This document shows, one piece after another, positions 33,484 through 45,232 of a stretch of DNA of 64,000 bases. Under the pieces are notes generated by a model. The model did no database searches, had not been told where the DNA came from, and saw only the letters and a program-made list of their open reading frames with translations. The stretch comes from Liolophura sinensis. Lineage: Eukaryota > Mollusca > Polyplacophora > Chitonida > Chitonidae. The stretch lies in contig NC_088301.1 in the NCBI RefSeq assembly GCF_032854445.1, forward strand, positions 16,700,018 to 16,764,017, given 5' to 3'. The stretch's first letter is position 1. Each line of letters starts with the position of its first letter. The position numbers and the translations under genes were made by a program.

Positions 33484-34040
33484 AATAAGGCTTTCTTTAG
33501 TTCTACTATTTATAACCACTCATGGGATGTTACATTATTTATTGAGTTACTTGAATTTCTCATACTTGAATAACGTCTATGTGAAATTCGGGGATACCAT
33601 TTAATGACGGTATAGGTATTCCAATGGGTACCAGTTACGCGCCTCTTTTGGCAGACCTATACCTGTTTTCATAAGAATACGACTATATGCAGAAATTACC
33701 TAAAAGTAATATCTTTAAAGCTCGATCCTTTTCATTTACCAAGCGGTATATTGATGATCTACTGGCGTTAAATAACCCCCATATTGCTGAGGTGGTGAAG
33801 GAAATCTATCCCCCTTCACTGGATTTAAAGGAGACAACAGATAGTCCTGATGGTACATCTTATTTGGATCTATATCTGTACAAAGACGACCAAGGTCTCT
33901 TTTCACGCCGTCTTTACGACAAAAGGGATCCTTATGTTAAAGCTAGTGTTAAATGTTGCTTTGGAAATGGATCTTGCGATTATCGACTTGGAACGCCCTT
34001 TACGGACTACGAATGGTACATGAATGTCGAACATGACGCT
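33484..34040 (+). pseudogene. RYIDD-type reverse-transcriptase core fused to the family tail
   Basis: Upstream segment WDVTLFIELLEFLI (about 33518) leads into GIGIPMGTSYAPLLADLYLFS (33613-33675), a typical palm motif, then one stop. The open frame 33687-34049 (120 codons) carries RYIDD at residues 20-24, with both catalytic Asp residues intact, followed by LDLKETTDSPDG and SYLDLYLYKDDQG, and KLYDKRD-like RRLYDKRDP. From about 33958 the sequence switches to the family tail (TTGGAAATGG, TTGCGATTATCGACTTGGAACG), so the intervening region present in copy 1 is deleted. The GIPMGT/RYIDD arrangement is common in mollusc repeat proteins; Penelope-like origin is possible but not proven. The stop after LYLFS and the deletion make it non-functional. 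Confidence 0.8.
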
Positions 34041-34594
34041 TTTATGTAGTCATTCTGTGGCAAGGCGTTTGCTGATGGACGATTACAGCTATGAATGAGA
34101 CTGATGGATAACTACAATCGTGATGATACCACGACCTGCCACATGCAACTGTATGAAATCTAAAGGCAGGCTTTCTTCCTGAACATAAGGTTTTTATGTG
34201 TAACGATCGAATGTCTTTGTACCGGATGCTGGATTTTCTCTAATGTTTCAATAACGTGACGGAGGACGAAAACGATGCATCAGACTAAGTGAGCATTCCT
34301 TCATGCGAAACAAAAATAATTCAGTCCACTTGTTTAAATCGCCATGCATGTATAGTGCAAAGCCTTTGACCTCTGACACCAATGCGTATGTGCAATTCGT
34401 GACCTGCGTGTCCTTGGTGTTCCAATGTCGATGGGAATACGCGTATGCGTCAATTCTGTGCATAGACATCCATGACAAATTTCTGAACAATTGGTTTGAG
34501 AGTTTGTGCTGGAGAGTTGGAATGAAAGGCGCCCATTTTTACACAGAGAGATTTGCTGTCTCATATTTCGCCTCGTAGGATTTGTTACATCCTG
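34041..34594. other. No recognised gene
   Basis: Two overlapping antisense ORFs (34248-34615) show no domain. It separates two pieces of the same reverse-transcriptase family. Confidence 0.3.
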
Positions 34595-35135
34595 TGTGAT
34601 ATAAAACAATTTCAATCAACATCACAAGCTATTCCTTCAAAAAAACTTGTGTGTCAAGGTTATTCACTCCAAGTTTGTTAAATTTTACAATGAGTATAAT
34701 TCTCTTGCAATTTAGAATGGACAGAGCGTACTGAATATCTGGCGCTGTGCTTCATGATTGTGTGCAATTCCGCTTAACCTGCGGCTATGGGGACTGTATT
34801 TATAGTGTTAAATTAGATCGCAGCGTTGAACATATCAACAGTTGAAATCAAAGCTCAACTCAGATACATATTTTGTTATCGAGAACACGACATAATACAC
34901 GATTTGAAGACTGATTTCACTCAGTCGCCTAGACCATCCCTTGCGTCTTTCCATCACTGAAAACTGTTGATAACTTCTCTTTGCACGATTCCGTATTATT
35001 TTCGTAGGATTTATAGTTTCTTCGTTCTTTGGTAGTTTGTATATGATGTCGTTTTGGGAATTGGTGTTGCGATTATTGTCCAGGAACGTCCAGTCTGGTT
35101 GATGGCTGGTATACGAATGTCTGTTTCGAGGCACA
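34595..35135 (+). pseudogene. RYIDD-family 3' segment with tail
   Basis: Matches the downstream part of copy 1 (18890-19360): CTTGTGTGTCAAGGTTATTC, TTAAATTTTACAATGAGTAT, GAATGGACAGAGCGTACTG, TTCATGATTGTG and TTCCGCTTAACC. It then carries the best preserved tail (35045-35130), open in the frame VLGIGVAIIVQERP then WLMAGIRMS. It may derive from a separate insertion from 33484-34040, because both contain the tail. Confidence 0.7.
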
Positions 35136-35861
35136 GATTCATCATATTTTACGATTGCAGGATGATTCGATCAATTTCTCATTCAGGTGAGTTTAAATTT
35201 CAAACTGTTATCTCTATGCACATAAATCTTTTATGGCGAACAGATTGAGTCATCTAAATCTGCCTCCTAAAAAAAGAACAAGAACAACATAGGAACCTTT
35301 ACTCGTACAAAGTACTAGCTAGTGTTTAGTAAAACATACTTTACGATTTGTAATTTCACTTTTCTATTCAGCAAGGAAATGCTAATATTGTGTTTAGGGA
35401 AAATTAAAATACGTGAGTCATCAACATAATCACAATGGCGTTATTTATTCTTATGTCAGCTCAGTGCATAGTTCAAAACAAGCCCAGTTGATAAGCGGGT
35501 CTATATCTCGATATTAGAAGAGGTATTAAAAACATAGTTCCTCTAAAAAGAATCCCATAATGCGTGAAATTCGAAACGGGAGAACATTTTTATGTCCCTC
35601 TACCTCACCCCGTTTGTGCAGCCGTTTGCGAAGTCTAAAGTTAGTTGAAGATCATTTTTCACACCGACATGGTGTCCATCTACGTACGTCACAGGTGGTA
35701 AAGTTCTTTATTCACTTTACCTATTACTACATGCGGTTTCCTCGGGCACTATGGTTTCCTCAGGCACTGCAGTTTCCTCCCATTATAAAACTGACTATAC
35801 CATTTAAGTGACCAATTATCTTATATTAATTTATGTTCCCATATATTCTTACCAGAGCAGT
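35136..35861. other. No recognised gene
   Basis: Contains GTTGATAAGCGGGTCTA near 35490, resembling the alternative tRNA-like head at 17905-17930, and a repeated phrase GTTTCCTC(A/G)GGCACT near 35738-35770. Confidence 0.3.
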
Positions 35862-35920
35862 CGTCGTGCAAGTGAAATATTCTTGAGTACGGCGTAAAAC
35901 ACCAACTAAATACAGAAGCA
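35862..35920 (+). repeat. SINE-A tail fragment
   Basis: GTCGTCGTGCAAGTGAAATATTC, TTGAGTACGGCGTAAAACACC and AACTAAATAC: the last ~60 bp of SINE-A. Confidence 0.75.
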
Positions 35921-36702
35921 TATAAATTCATGTTAGACAACTTAATAAGCATGACTAGTTGGTCATTGTAATGGATATTCTGTGAGAATAGTGTACTTTC
36001 AAAGGCTGTTTTTTCACGTTACGTACTCGCAATTCCTGTTCATGAAAAAACACCATCTAACTGGAGTCTGTAATTGTAACCTTAAAACTGTATAAGTATG
36101 TCTCAAAAAAAAAACAAAGTCACAGTGAAAAACCATTAATGCAAAGCCATTGTTATTTCTGTCTAAGAGCTGAGATTAAATCAACTGCAGAATTCTGTGG
36201 TGAGCTTTGTGGACCATCTTTATTTTACAGCATACCGATGAAAATGATTTGATGGAGTTAATTTTTACATTTGGATAATTGTTGTTAGTTTTACCAGTAT
36301 ATTTACCAGCGCATCAATACTAAAAACACAGAGTATTCAAACGTTGAGTATATTGGGAAGTTAGGACGAAAGATAAACGTTTGTGACATCACAAAACCCT
36401 AAATTTTGTTTCTTTTTTAGTGACTTTTCATTCACTTTCTTCACTCAAAGAAATTTAAAACAATGAAGAAAGGTAGTTATGAGTAACGTGTTCACTCGTC
36501 AGTAACATGTGATTTTTTTTTATATTTTATTCACATCAATTAATCCAATTTGTTATTTACATGCTTAACAATGATGTCATTTCAGGTCCGCACAGTGTGT
36601 TGTCGCGAAATATGTCTGTATCACTTCTACAAAATGGCTGCAAAATATTGTCGGAGAATTTGGGGGGGATTTGTCATTTTCCTAGGTTGTGAGAAATTTA
36701 CA
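35921..36702. other. No recognised gene
   Basis: AT-rich spacer. The plus ORF 36550-36909 overlaps the reverse tail fragment and is probably not coding. Confidence 0.3.
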
Positions 36703-36805
36703 AGTCGAATCGACATACCTATACCAGCCATCAACCAAAAGGGAAATTCCAGGTCAATAATCGGAAGGGCCAATTCCGAAAAAACGACGTTGGACACAAA
36801 TCACA
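36703..36805 (-). repeat. RYIDD-family tail fragment
   Basis: On the minus strand: CGTCGTTTTTTCGGAATTGG, TTATTGACCTGGAATTTCCC and TTGATGGCTGGTATAGG. The frame with LPIIDLEFP and WLMAGIGMSI is open. It extends further into the tail than the 3738-3812 copy. Confidence 0.65.
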
Positions 36806-37555
36806 GAACTAAAAAAGTGTATGAAATACGAAACGATAACGGAAACTTGCAAGGAGAAACAGTCAACAGTTTCCATGGATGTTGGAAAAACAAAATGAGT
36901 ATTGAATAAATGAGTGAAGTTAGTAATCAAATCGTGCATAATGCTAATAAAGTTGTTAATAATAAAATATGTATCTCAGTTGCGCTTTGATTGCCACTGC
37001 TAATGTATCCAACGTGCACGTTGATCTAATTTAACACGATGACTACAGAGACCCATTTCAACAACGCCATCATGTCCTGTTGTAAAAGTGTAGCCAGTTA
37101 CATAAATGGTTGGGGAAGATGGCCTTTGGCTAGAAATGGTTGAGAGCTGCGCTTGCAAATCATAGGCAAGTGCGGATAAGGTCAAATGTTAAAACAACAG
37201 CCACTTTCTGTTATATTTGGCTGATCGGAGGTGATTTATCGTTTATTTTTGAGGCTAGAGTACCAAATCTACCTTGACGTCATATATGTACGTAATTCTA
37301 TTTTTTATTACATCCCGCTCCCTTGCAGTGATACTTCGAACCACGTGCACAGCTTACGAAGAGGCACGTGCTTTAGATTTCTTGATCAGTTAAAGCATAC
37401 TACAAAACCATTGCTACGTCACTAACTGAGGAGTCATAGTGTGCATAGATGTCAAGGCAATCGTCATTCTTTTCAGCTGATACACATTCACATTATAATT
37501 ACTTGACAGAAATAGTGTATGTTTCTTTTGAATATTCGCAAGATGCACCAGGACT
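36806..37555. other. No recognised feature
   Basis: Spacer without supportable features. Confidence 0.35.
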
Positions 37556-37860
37556 TCGTTGCGTTTTGCATGGATTATTAGCACGTCTATCTTTCCGTGG
37601 GTTGTTTGACCATCTGTGTAATACATGTAGCTTGGCATATTAAGGCCAGCGAGGCAAACTGGGCTCATTACTTCTCCCGTCTTCAATGACACACAGATAA
37701 TAAGTGTCCTTGAAAGGCCGTCGCAGGGAATTCCATAGCGGTTTATAACTGCAGATAAATCTATTAAGAAGATGTATTGAAATGGAATTGTATTTTTTTT
37801 TGCTAGTGTCTACATGGGAACGATTGTCAACTGCTAATTCCAGTCCTGTGGTATTTTTAC
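37556..37860 (-). repeat. FamD, copy 3 in reverse
   Basis: Minus-strand reading: GAATTAGCAGTTGACAATCG, GGAATTCCCTGCGACGGCC, TGTCATTGAAGACGGGAGAAG and TAATGAGCCCAGTTTGCC match the right part of copies 1 and 2. The frame LKTGEVMSPVCL is open here too. Confidence 0.65.
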
Positions 37861-38689
37861 GTACAAATTGCAGTGGTCACTTTGAGTTTGTATATTTGGT
37901 AACATGTAAAATTGCAAACACGCGTGATCATTAAAGGCTATCTTTTGTAGATATGGGGAATGGAAATGTGGCACTTAGCAAATATATGCGTGCCTAAGAA
38001 GACTTATATCTGCGAGGGGCAAAAATCATACCATGAACATAGGTTAATACGGTTTTCTACTGCAAAGAGCAGTCACCCTTTGAGGAGGTTATTTGATAAG
38101 TTTGATATATTTAGATATAATGCCTACATAATAGTTAGTTATGGGTTACAGTTATAGAATCTCTTAGAAAACTTAAGGATATTTGTTAAATGCGTACTTT
38201 CATACATTATAACTGTTGCCGTTAGTAATATCTAAATATATATTTGAGTTCCTTAGAACCTGTAAAAATGAGCAATTGAAAATCAATGTACTTTATAGTC
38301 AATATCATAAAATGCATTTAATCCGCAAGGGTAACGAGTGAAAATCAAATCTAAGTTTGTACATGTAATAACACATGCCCGTGACAAACACGAAAGCTTA
38401 AGACGCGACTCAACTGGCCTTTCACGTTTGATTCCAACTGCTAAGGGTCATAAGACTTTGAACTGAACCGGCACACACGTAACGACTGGAGTACAATTTA
38501 AGTCACGTCGTTATTTCGCATACGCCTTCTCATAGAACACGGCTCACCAGTCGGGATGAGTCGAGTTGGGGCTTAAGCGCTCGTGTATGCCAGACCTTAT
38601 TGTCGGTTTCAGATACGACTGTTATGTTGGAATTGCCCCATTTTTTTCTTTGGAATTCATTTGCACAAAGAGAATGAACGTTTCAGATT
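37861..38689. other. No recognised feature
   Basis: Spacer without repeats or domains that I can name. Confidence 0.35.
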
Positions 38690-39165
38690 TGCTACCTTAA
38701 GTAAGATCAATGCAGCTGCAAACTGTATTGCATCGTCTTGCTGGTGAACTCTTTAACATCCAAAGTAACCTAAATTTAGAAAAACAGGGTATAGAATGAA
38801 AAGGTCTCGAGAAGCATCCTATTAAACGCATCGCTATTAAATTACAACTCTATTGAAATGCGATGCATGTGTCAGTACATTTTGGCGACTAGTCGATGAG
38901 ATGTTAGTAACTGATTCCATATACCGATGTCTCATCGAAGAACAATATTGATTTGCTCTTAACGCTTTCATTTAATAAGTAGACACTTTAGATCCACGCG
39001 TACACGCTCACATATCAGTTGTCAGCGTCTTTATATCCCAACCTTAACAAAATATGTTCGTGGCAATTTTAGATGATGACATATTGTCAATGAATTTGTT
39101 TCTGTTGTTGCCCTTAGTAACCAGTTGTGAAGTACAGCTGTGTGGTTGGTAATCTGTTAATGGTG
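38690..39165 (+). repeat. FamH, longest copy
   Basis: Includes AACATCCAAAGTAACCTAAATTTAG (shared with 41355-41382), AATATTGATTTGCTCTTAACG and AGACACTTTAGATCCACG (shared with 41560-41620), and CAACCAGTTGTGAAGTAC-type sequence to GTAATCTGTTAATGG (shared in reverse with 40847-40950). It defines the order of blocks for the other partial copies. Confidence 0.65.
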
Positions 39166-39224
39166 CTTTATAATCTGATGAGTAATATTTTGTATTTCTC
39201 TGTTTGAAATGTTCAGCCAAAGAT

Positions 39225-39410
39225 TGCTTGTCGCTGTGAGTTCAAGTCCAGCCCATGCTGGCTTCCTTTCCGGCCGTACATGGGAAGGTTTGCAGCAATC
39301 TGCGGATGGTCGTGGGTTCCTCCGGGCTCTTCCTCAAATCATAATGATGGCCGTCGTCGTGAAAGTGAAATATTCTTGAGTACGGCGTAAAACTCCAATC
39401 AAATAAATAA
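39225..39410 (+). repeat. SINE-A, long form lacking box A
   Basis: TTGTCGCTGTGAGTTCAAGTCC, CCATGCTGGCTTCC, GGCCGTACATGGGAAGG, TGCGGATGGTCGTGGG, GTGAAATATTCTTGAG and AATCAAATAAATAAG. It has small deletions in the CTGCCCGG region. Confidence 0.88.
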
Positions 39411-40084
39411 GTACATTATCCGAGCAAAATAGTCACATATTGACGCGTAGTCCTTTGTTGTATTCAGACAGATATTAGAATACAGAGCTGCCGGATTTAC
39501 AGATGAAAACTGCCCCTAGTATTTTCCAGATATACAGACTTTTACAGTAAAGAGAATTTCCTGGTAAAAAATAAACACAGTCAACCTGTTTTAAAGAATA
39601 TATACATAAATGTATGGTAAATTTTACGCCAGCATTTATCAAACCCAAATATCTTGATATCTTTGACGACACAACGTTGGTCAACAACCCTTGTCGCTTA
39701 ACTGAAACGACGTCTGATATATGCTTCTGTGTTCTGTTGTGTATCCCAAGGGTTCTTAGATGATGGCCCACTGTTCGAGTCTGGAGAGGCAGTGATATGG
39801 TGAAGTTTGGATCTGGACAGCATACGATGTAAAACCTATATCTCGCCCCAGGACTTGAACATCGATCTACTTAGTGTAAGGTAGTTAAGGCGTGCTTTGA
39901 CATCCATCAGCAGCATTATGAAAGGGTTTTATAGCAAAGGTACACTCCTCTGCATTCTATATTTACCATGCCGAATTGTCTGTGCGACATAATACAGCCC
40001 AGGTTGTGTGTTCTGTCATGAATGCATAGCACCCATACACATTGACCGTACAGGACTAACATACAGTAATCAAGTCAAGACATA
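39411..40084. other. No recognised gene
   Basis: A minus ORF at 39475-39771 has no known domain. Confidence 0.3.
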
Positions 40085-40212
40085 GTTGTGGGTGGGAAGG
40101 TCTGTCACCAACCTGTTTCCTACCACCACAATGGTGCCTGCCGGGGTATTAGTGAAATTATCTTGCCTACAGCGTAACTTATTTTCTTGCCAACCAAATA
40201 AATAAATAACCC
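40085..40212 (+). repeat. SINE-A, strongly diverged 3' part
   Basis: GTGGGTGGGAAGGTCTGTCA, CACCACAATGGTGCCTGCCG, TAGTGAAATTATCTTGCC and CCAACCAAATAAATAAATAA retain the block order of SINE-A. Confidence 0.65.
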
Positions 40213-40846
40213 CGGGCAAAGGTAAGGTGTGGTACAGCTGGTGTACCACTCACTGAAACCGAGCAATTTATTCCTTACCATCTCTGTCAAGATCTACTAT
40301 GAAATAACACATCATGTGAATTACAGTAAACAACTCGTCATGACAAGCGTGCTCACAAGGACGCCAGACCCTAGTAACGGAACTGAGCGAGGAGAACGCG
40401 ATATCCGCGACAAGTCGCATGTGACCGTGTTGCATGCCAGTTTGGTCGAACACTACAAGTCGAATGCTATACAAGTTGATACTACATGATCAAATCGCAT
40501 CGTAAGAACGGGCTTATATACATGTAACTGAAAACTGCTGGGCATGTCATGACGGACTTTACACCCATGGGAATCTAGAGATGAAAGACTTGCGCTCTAC
40601 CTAGCGCTCTGTTAAATGGCAGATGTAGTGCAATTCGTTGTAAATGTTTATAAACCTTTTCGTCTGGAATCGATTTAACTTTTGATTTACAATCGACTGC
40701 GTCTTAAAATGTGTATTGTCACATTTTAGTGTGATGTTCCTAACTCCTCTTCACACATAGGAACGTGTAGGGCTTCCACTGGATATCTGATTTATAGTGC
40801 ACCGGATGATGTTTATTATCTAGGCCAGTTTTAACTTCCACGTCTA
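40213..40846. other. No recognised feature
   Basis: Overlapping ORFs on opposite strands at 40229-40489; no domain. Confidence 0.3.
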
Positions 40847-40950
40847 GAAACCATTAACAGATTACCAACCACACAGCTGTACTTCACAACTGGTTACTAA
40901 CGGCAACAACAGAAACAAATTCATTAACTTTTCTTACGCGTTTCCAAACA
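40847..40950 (-). repeat. FamH fragment, inverted relative to 39060-39165
   Basis: CCATTAACAGATTACCAACC, ACACAGCTGTACTTCACAAC and GGCAACAACAGAAACAAATTC are a near-perfect reverse complement of 39087-39163. Confidence 0.8.
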
Positions 40951-41299
40951 CACATCAACTTTCTGTATTTCCATTTACATACAAGCGGATCTTATTTAAC
41001 TGAGCATTTCTTTAAGCTGCACAAGTACCATGACTGTCATTTAGCTGAATGTCAGTAACCGGGGTGCCAGTAGTGAACGGCCGACCTTCGGAAAGTTAGC
41101 GCGTAACCTTACCACGTATGACGTACCCATACATGTATACACGCCATATTTTTTCAGGACTAGTGGTTTCTACTCTCATCTTCATAATTTTATAGGTCAA
41201 TAGATTCCGAACGTCCCTCCGAGAAGGATGTATTCAAACACGGGTTTGAACAAAAATCCAAAAACACTCATGATGAAGATCTGAACTGCGATTTTACAT

Positions 41300-41660
41300 G
41301 TACCTGAAAGTAAAGCTGCGAACAGTGTCTTTTACTTTTGATTGTATACTCCTTAGTATCCAAACATCCTACATTTAGGAGCAAAAACGGATTGAATGCG
41401 AAATGGCTCAAAAATTTCTGTCGTCTTTTTGAACACATAATGATTGAAAATTATTAGCACACGATAGAGAAACCCCGGTTTATTTCTCGGGCCAAGCGAT
41501 TGGAATTCAATAATTCATTTTATTGGTGCCAGGACAGCCATGCCTCGGTCATGACTGGTGCAAATATTGATTTCCAGCTAACGGTGTTATTCTATAGATA
41601 GACACTCTAGATCCACGTGGTACCCCTTCACATATCACGTGCCAACGTCTTATCCCAGAT
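41300..41660 (+). repeat. FamH, partial copy
   Basis: TAGTATCCAAACATCCTACATTTAGG, AAATATTGATTTCCAGCTAACG and AGACACTCTAGATCCACG follow the order of 38690-39060. The right third is missing. Confidence 0.6.
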
Positions 41661-43029
41661 GGAAAACTCGTCCTTCAACTTTCTGATCAAGAAAAAAAAA
41701 ACCAAAGAAGATGATGACAAAGCTGACACAATTGATGTCAGATTTCGTTTTGGAACAATGAATAAATTATATTTCACTATCAAACACTTGATGCTAACTT
41801 ATATCCGAATTATTTTCAGATTCCTGGCAAATTGAGATGGTTTGCATTGAGAACAAGCAAGTTTAAGCGGTCCTTCTTTTTAAAATATGCGTGAAATTTA
41901 AAAACAAAGATGAAAGGTTGTTACCTGTTCACGTCAGCTCGCAAAGAAAATTCAGAGCTTGAATATTCTTCAATAACAACTAAGGAAATGAATGCCCTTA
42001 AGATCTATGCAACATTGACATGTACCTAACCCTGACACACCACATAGACAAATTGAACACTGGGACGTCTTGTACTTTTACTAAAGTGATGAAAAATATT
42101 TTAGACGAGAGAGTCCCGTCACAAATGACGTTAAAAAGCCAAGCGATGTTCCCATTTCAAACATAAGATTATCCGTCAGGAATATCAAATATTGTTTACA
42201 CAAAGTCACGTCATTAAAACTGGTGAACGTGAAAAAAAATTTCTAAATAAGAAAGAGATGCTAATAAAGAAAGAGGATCCCACGCGATCAGGGCAGTAGT
42301 CGATATAATCCCTGTACCTCAGCAAAGCACTTGTACATCGATCCCCTACAGTATGATCAGTCTTCACGTTGTTATTTAAGAGCTCAACTATGGAACGATC
42401 TTGGAGCAAATGTACACTCGTCGAATTTCTATATTAAGACATTTAATGCTTATCACTGTTTAACAGAAGACCATGTGTTGGTTTTAGTCATTATAGTACG
42501 GCGAACCCGTAAAAAGAAACAGCTTAAATTAACAACATGGCAAATCCGGTCAAAATAAGCTGTGAAATGGCTCTGTCACACGATCCGTTCAGAAATTAGT
42601 AGCCAGGACTTAAATTTATCATCATATACTTTCCCGGAACAGATACGCGAGTGATCAATGAGTATACTTCACAAGGCATTGAGACATTTGATATCCAAGT
42701 TCCTCTATCGATACGTATAGGCGGACGTATAGCTAGACAGGTAAGGTTTTATTACATACCCTAGACACTTAATCAGCATGATGCTGAAATTCGAGTGTAA
42801 AGTAGACAAAAATGCAAGAAATATTTTATATATGGTCTTATTACTTAAAATTGTTTAAGAATAAAAATCAACGTTTTAATTTTATGGGCGAACAATTGTA
42901 AAATATACATATAAACATTCACGAACGGAAGTCGTTCTTCGTGTTTACTTGTACCAATCAGGAAAGTCAATAAGAAACATAGGATGAAAGGGTGAGATGC
43001 TAACAGTAAATGCATCTACAATGTCCATA
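41661..43029. other. Unassigned; weak LINE-like ORF
   Basis: The plus frame 42331-42558 includes AQLWNDLGANVHSSNFYIK, which resembles the LWN(D/S)LP...F segment at the C-terminus of many non-LTR retrotransposon ORF2 proteins. It stands alone without a reverse-transcriptase core, so the resemblance may be chance. A splice-like TTTTCAG lies near 41813. Confidence 0.25.
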
Positions 43030-43290
43030 AAGTTAGCGAAGAAACGGCTGCACCGTCATTCCTCTGGACAGGTATCACTTCTCTTGTGAGCCAGGCCTTG
43101 CCACAATTAAACGTGTGCAGAAATTGACAAAGCCACAAAACTTTGCTGTTTCGTCCAATTCCATTACAAGCAAATCAGTATGATGTGTTACATGTATCGT
43201 GTCATACCCTGTGTCTACCTGACAAGAAGACTGAGACACCAGTTTAGATAGAAATGCTATTGTGTCTTTCAGCCATGAGTTTTTGTGGTG
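43030..43290 (-). repeat. FamJ left arm
   Basis: Reverse complement of 44990-45232: TCACAAGAGAAGTGATACCTG, GAAACAGCAAAG, CATGTAACACATCATACTG and GGTGTCTCAGTCTTCTTG on the minus strand. A minus frame (43075-43326, 83 codons) is open in this arm but is broken in the other arm. No family is recognised. Confidence 0.75.
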
Positions 43291-44815
43291 CTCAAAAAAT
43301 GTGACCACATTCCCTGCGGTGCTCAACTTTCATTTGTTCAAAATCCTCAACTAATCAGTGTACACGTAGGTTTCTATGGTACACATGAGTATCAGAGGAC
43401 TGCAAAAAGCAACTGTTTTCCGACCCGAAGATTAGCCGCGTTGAACTGCTATTGTCCGTTACGTCTATCCTGAATAAAGTACAAAATATATGCAGCTCTA
43501 CCAGTGTTGATGCAGCTGAACAAGTTATGTAGTATGCTGACCTTCTCTTCACCTGTGTAATTTACTTAGGTCTAGATGTGGCATAAATCAGATCAGCATT
43601 GATCTGGAAGGCACAAATAATCCTATTGCCAACACCTGTGTTATTGTAACAGCTTTTACATCCCTCCAACTGGTTCGAAGTTATCGATTTTCTTCAGTAT
43701 TCAATACCATAAAGATGACAAAAAGACGATTTCACTGAACATAGTAGAAATTTTAAACATTATATATGTTGGATACAACGTCTGCACCTGAAATAAGAAC
43801 CTCCCCTCCCCCTTCCACCTTGGAAATGTCGACCGATAAATGCGTTGTATCGTGAAATTAAGACAGATCTATGTAAGCCATAACTTGAGTATGTGCAAAA
43901 TAGTTAGACAGAGAGTGTTTCTGTCACCAGTGATTTTACAACGAATTGATTTAACTGAAGAACAAAAAAATCAAACGTAAAACCTTTTCGACTGACAGTA
44001 ATTTAAAAAGATTGCCCTTTCTGAGTTTTCACAGAATTTAACTGCCTTTCCAAACAATGCAGTATTGATGACTGACAGACAGATAATTTGTTTTATTGCT
44101 AGCACGGGACAACTCAGTCCTTTGAAAATGGAAATTTTTCAGATGGCAGTTATACTTCATTATATCTAGTAATTCAAGCACGCCACTGATAGACACAAAA
44201 CCCATCGCATTTGATGATTAAATTGCATTCGTAGAAGTTAAACTGAATACATCATGCTTTTGGTTAGCTTCAAAAAACCAAAAAGTTATTGATATAATAA
44301 CCTGTTTACGTGTTTGGTCTGCGTAAGGCTTTTGTATTTTCTATCGTCTTTGTTTCATTAAAAACACTAAGCAAGTCTCAACAATGGTTTGCGCACAACA
44401 AGTGTCTCAAAACAGTCTGATGCTTTTAATTTTTCTGTTTTGGATAACTTAACCCACGGTAAAATCGTATGATTTCTGCAGTTCACCTCTATTTTGTACT
44501 GTTCAAATTGACAAATATAAAATCTTCTGTTGGTGACAGAAACACTTATGTTTGGTAATCTCTGAAAATACATTATTATTATCATTATTTTTTGATGACT
44601 GCTGATATATTAACTGACTCGAAAATCTGTCCTTTGGGTTATGTAAGCATAGTGGTTTTGTAAATTTTAATCACTCAAGATATCTCCAAAACATTCACGC
44701 GTTGCAATACCGTACCACTACATGTACCTTGAACTTTTTCTACCACATATAAAAAAAATCAACCTAGCATAGCCACCCTATTTTGAGCTGTTTCTACTGG
44801 AAGTTAAGTCGATAA
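43291..44815. other. Region between FamJ arms, no gene recognised
   Basis: About 1.5 kb with no transposase-like frame. Short ORFs at 43285-43552 overlap the left arm edge. Confidence 0.35.
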
Positions 44816-44819
44816 TGAA

Positions 44820-45232
44820 ATAAATGGTGTGTCTCAGTCTTCTTGCCAGGGACACACAGGGTATGAATCGATAGAAGTTCTATCTAAATGGGTGTCTCAG
44901 CCATTTTCCCGGGCAGACATAGAATATGGAAAGATATAATTTCTATCTAAATGGGGGTCTCAGTCTAACTGGGACACACAGAGTATGATATGATAAAATT
45001 TCTATCTATATGGATGTCTCAGTCTTCTTGCCAAGGAGACACAAGCTATGACAGGATGCATGTAACACATCATACAGTCTGATTTGTTTGTAATGAAATT
45101 GGGAGAAACAGCAAAACGTTGTACTTTTTTTTTAATTTCTGCATACGTGTATTTCAGGACTGCAATCGCAGCAAGGCCAGTGCCACAAGAGAAGTGATAC
45201 CTGACCAGGTTTGTCACCTTTGCTAACCTCCA
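44820..45232 (+). repeat. FamJ right arm with ~63-bp tandem expansion
   Basis: Four diverged units each start near GGTGTCTCAGTC and run through GACACACAGGGTATGA to TTTCTATCTAAAT (about 44826, 44890, 44953, 45011). The last unit continues into CATGTAACACATCATACAG and CACAAGAGAAGTGATACC, matching the left arm. Only this arm is expanded. Confidence 0.8.

Noticed and set aside
36550-36909. 119-codon plus ORF
   Set aside because: It is antisense to the RYIDD-family tail fragment and has no domain.
42331-42558. LINE ORF2 C-terminus
   Set aside because: Only an LWNDL-like phrase supports it, and no reverse-transcriptase core is nearby; kept as a weak note only.
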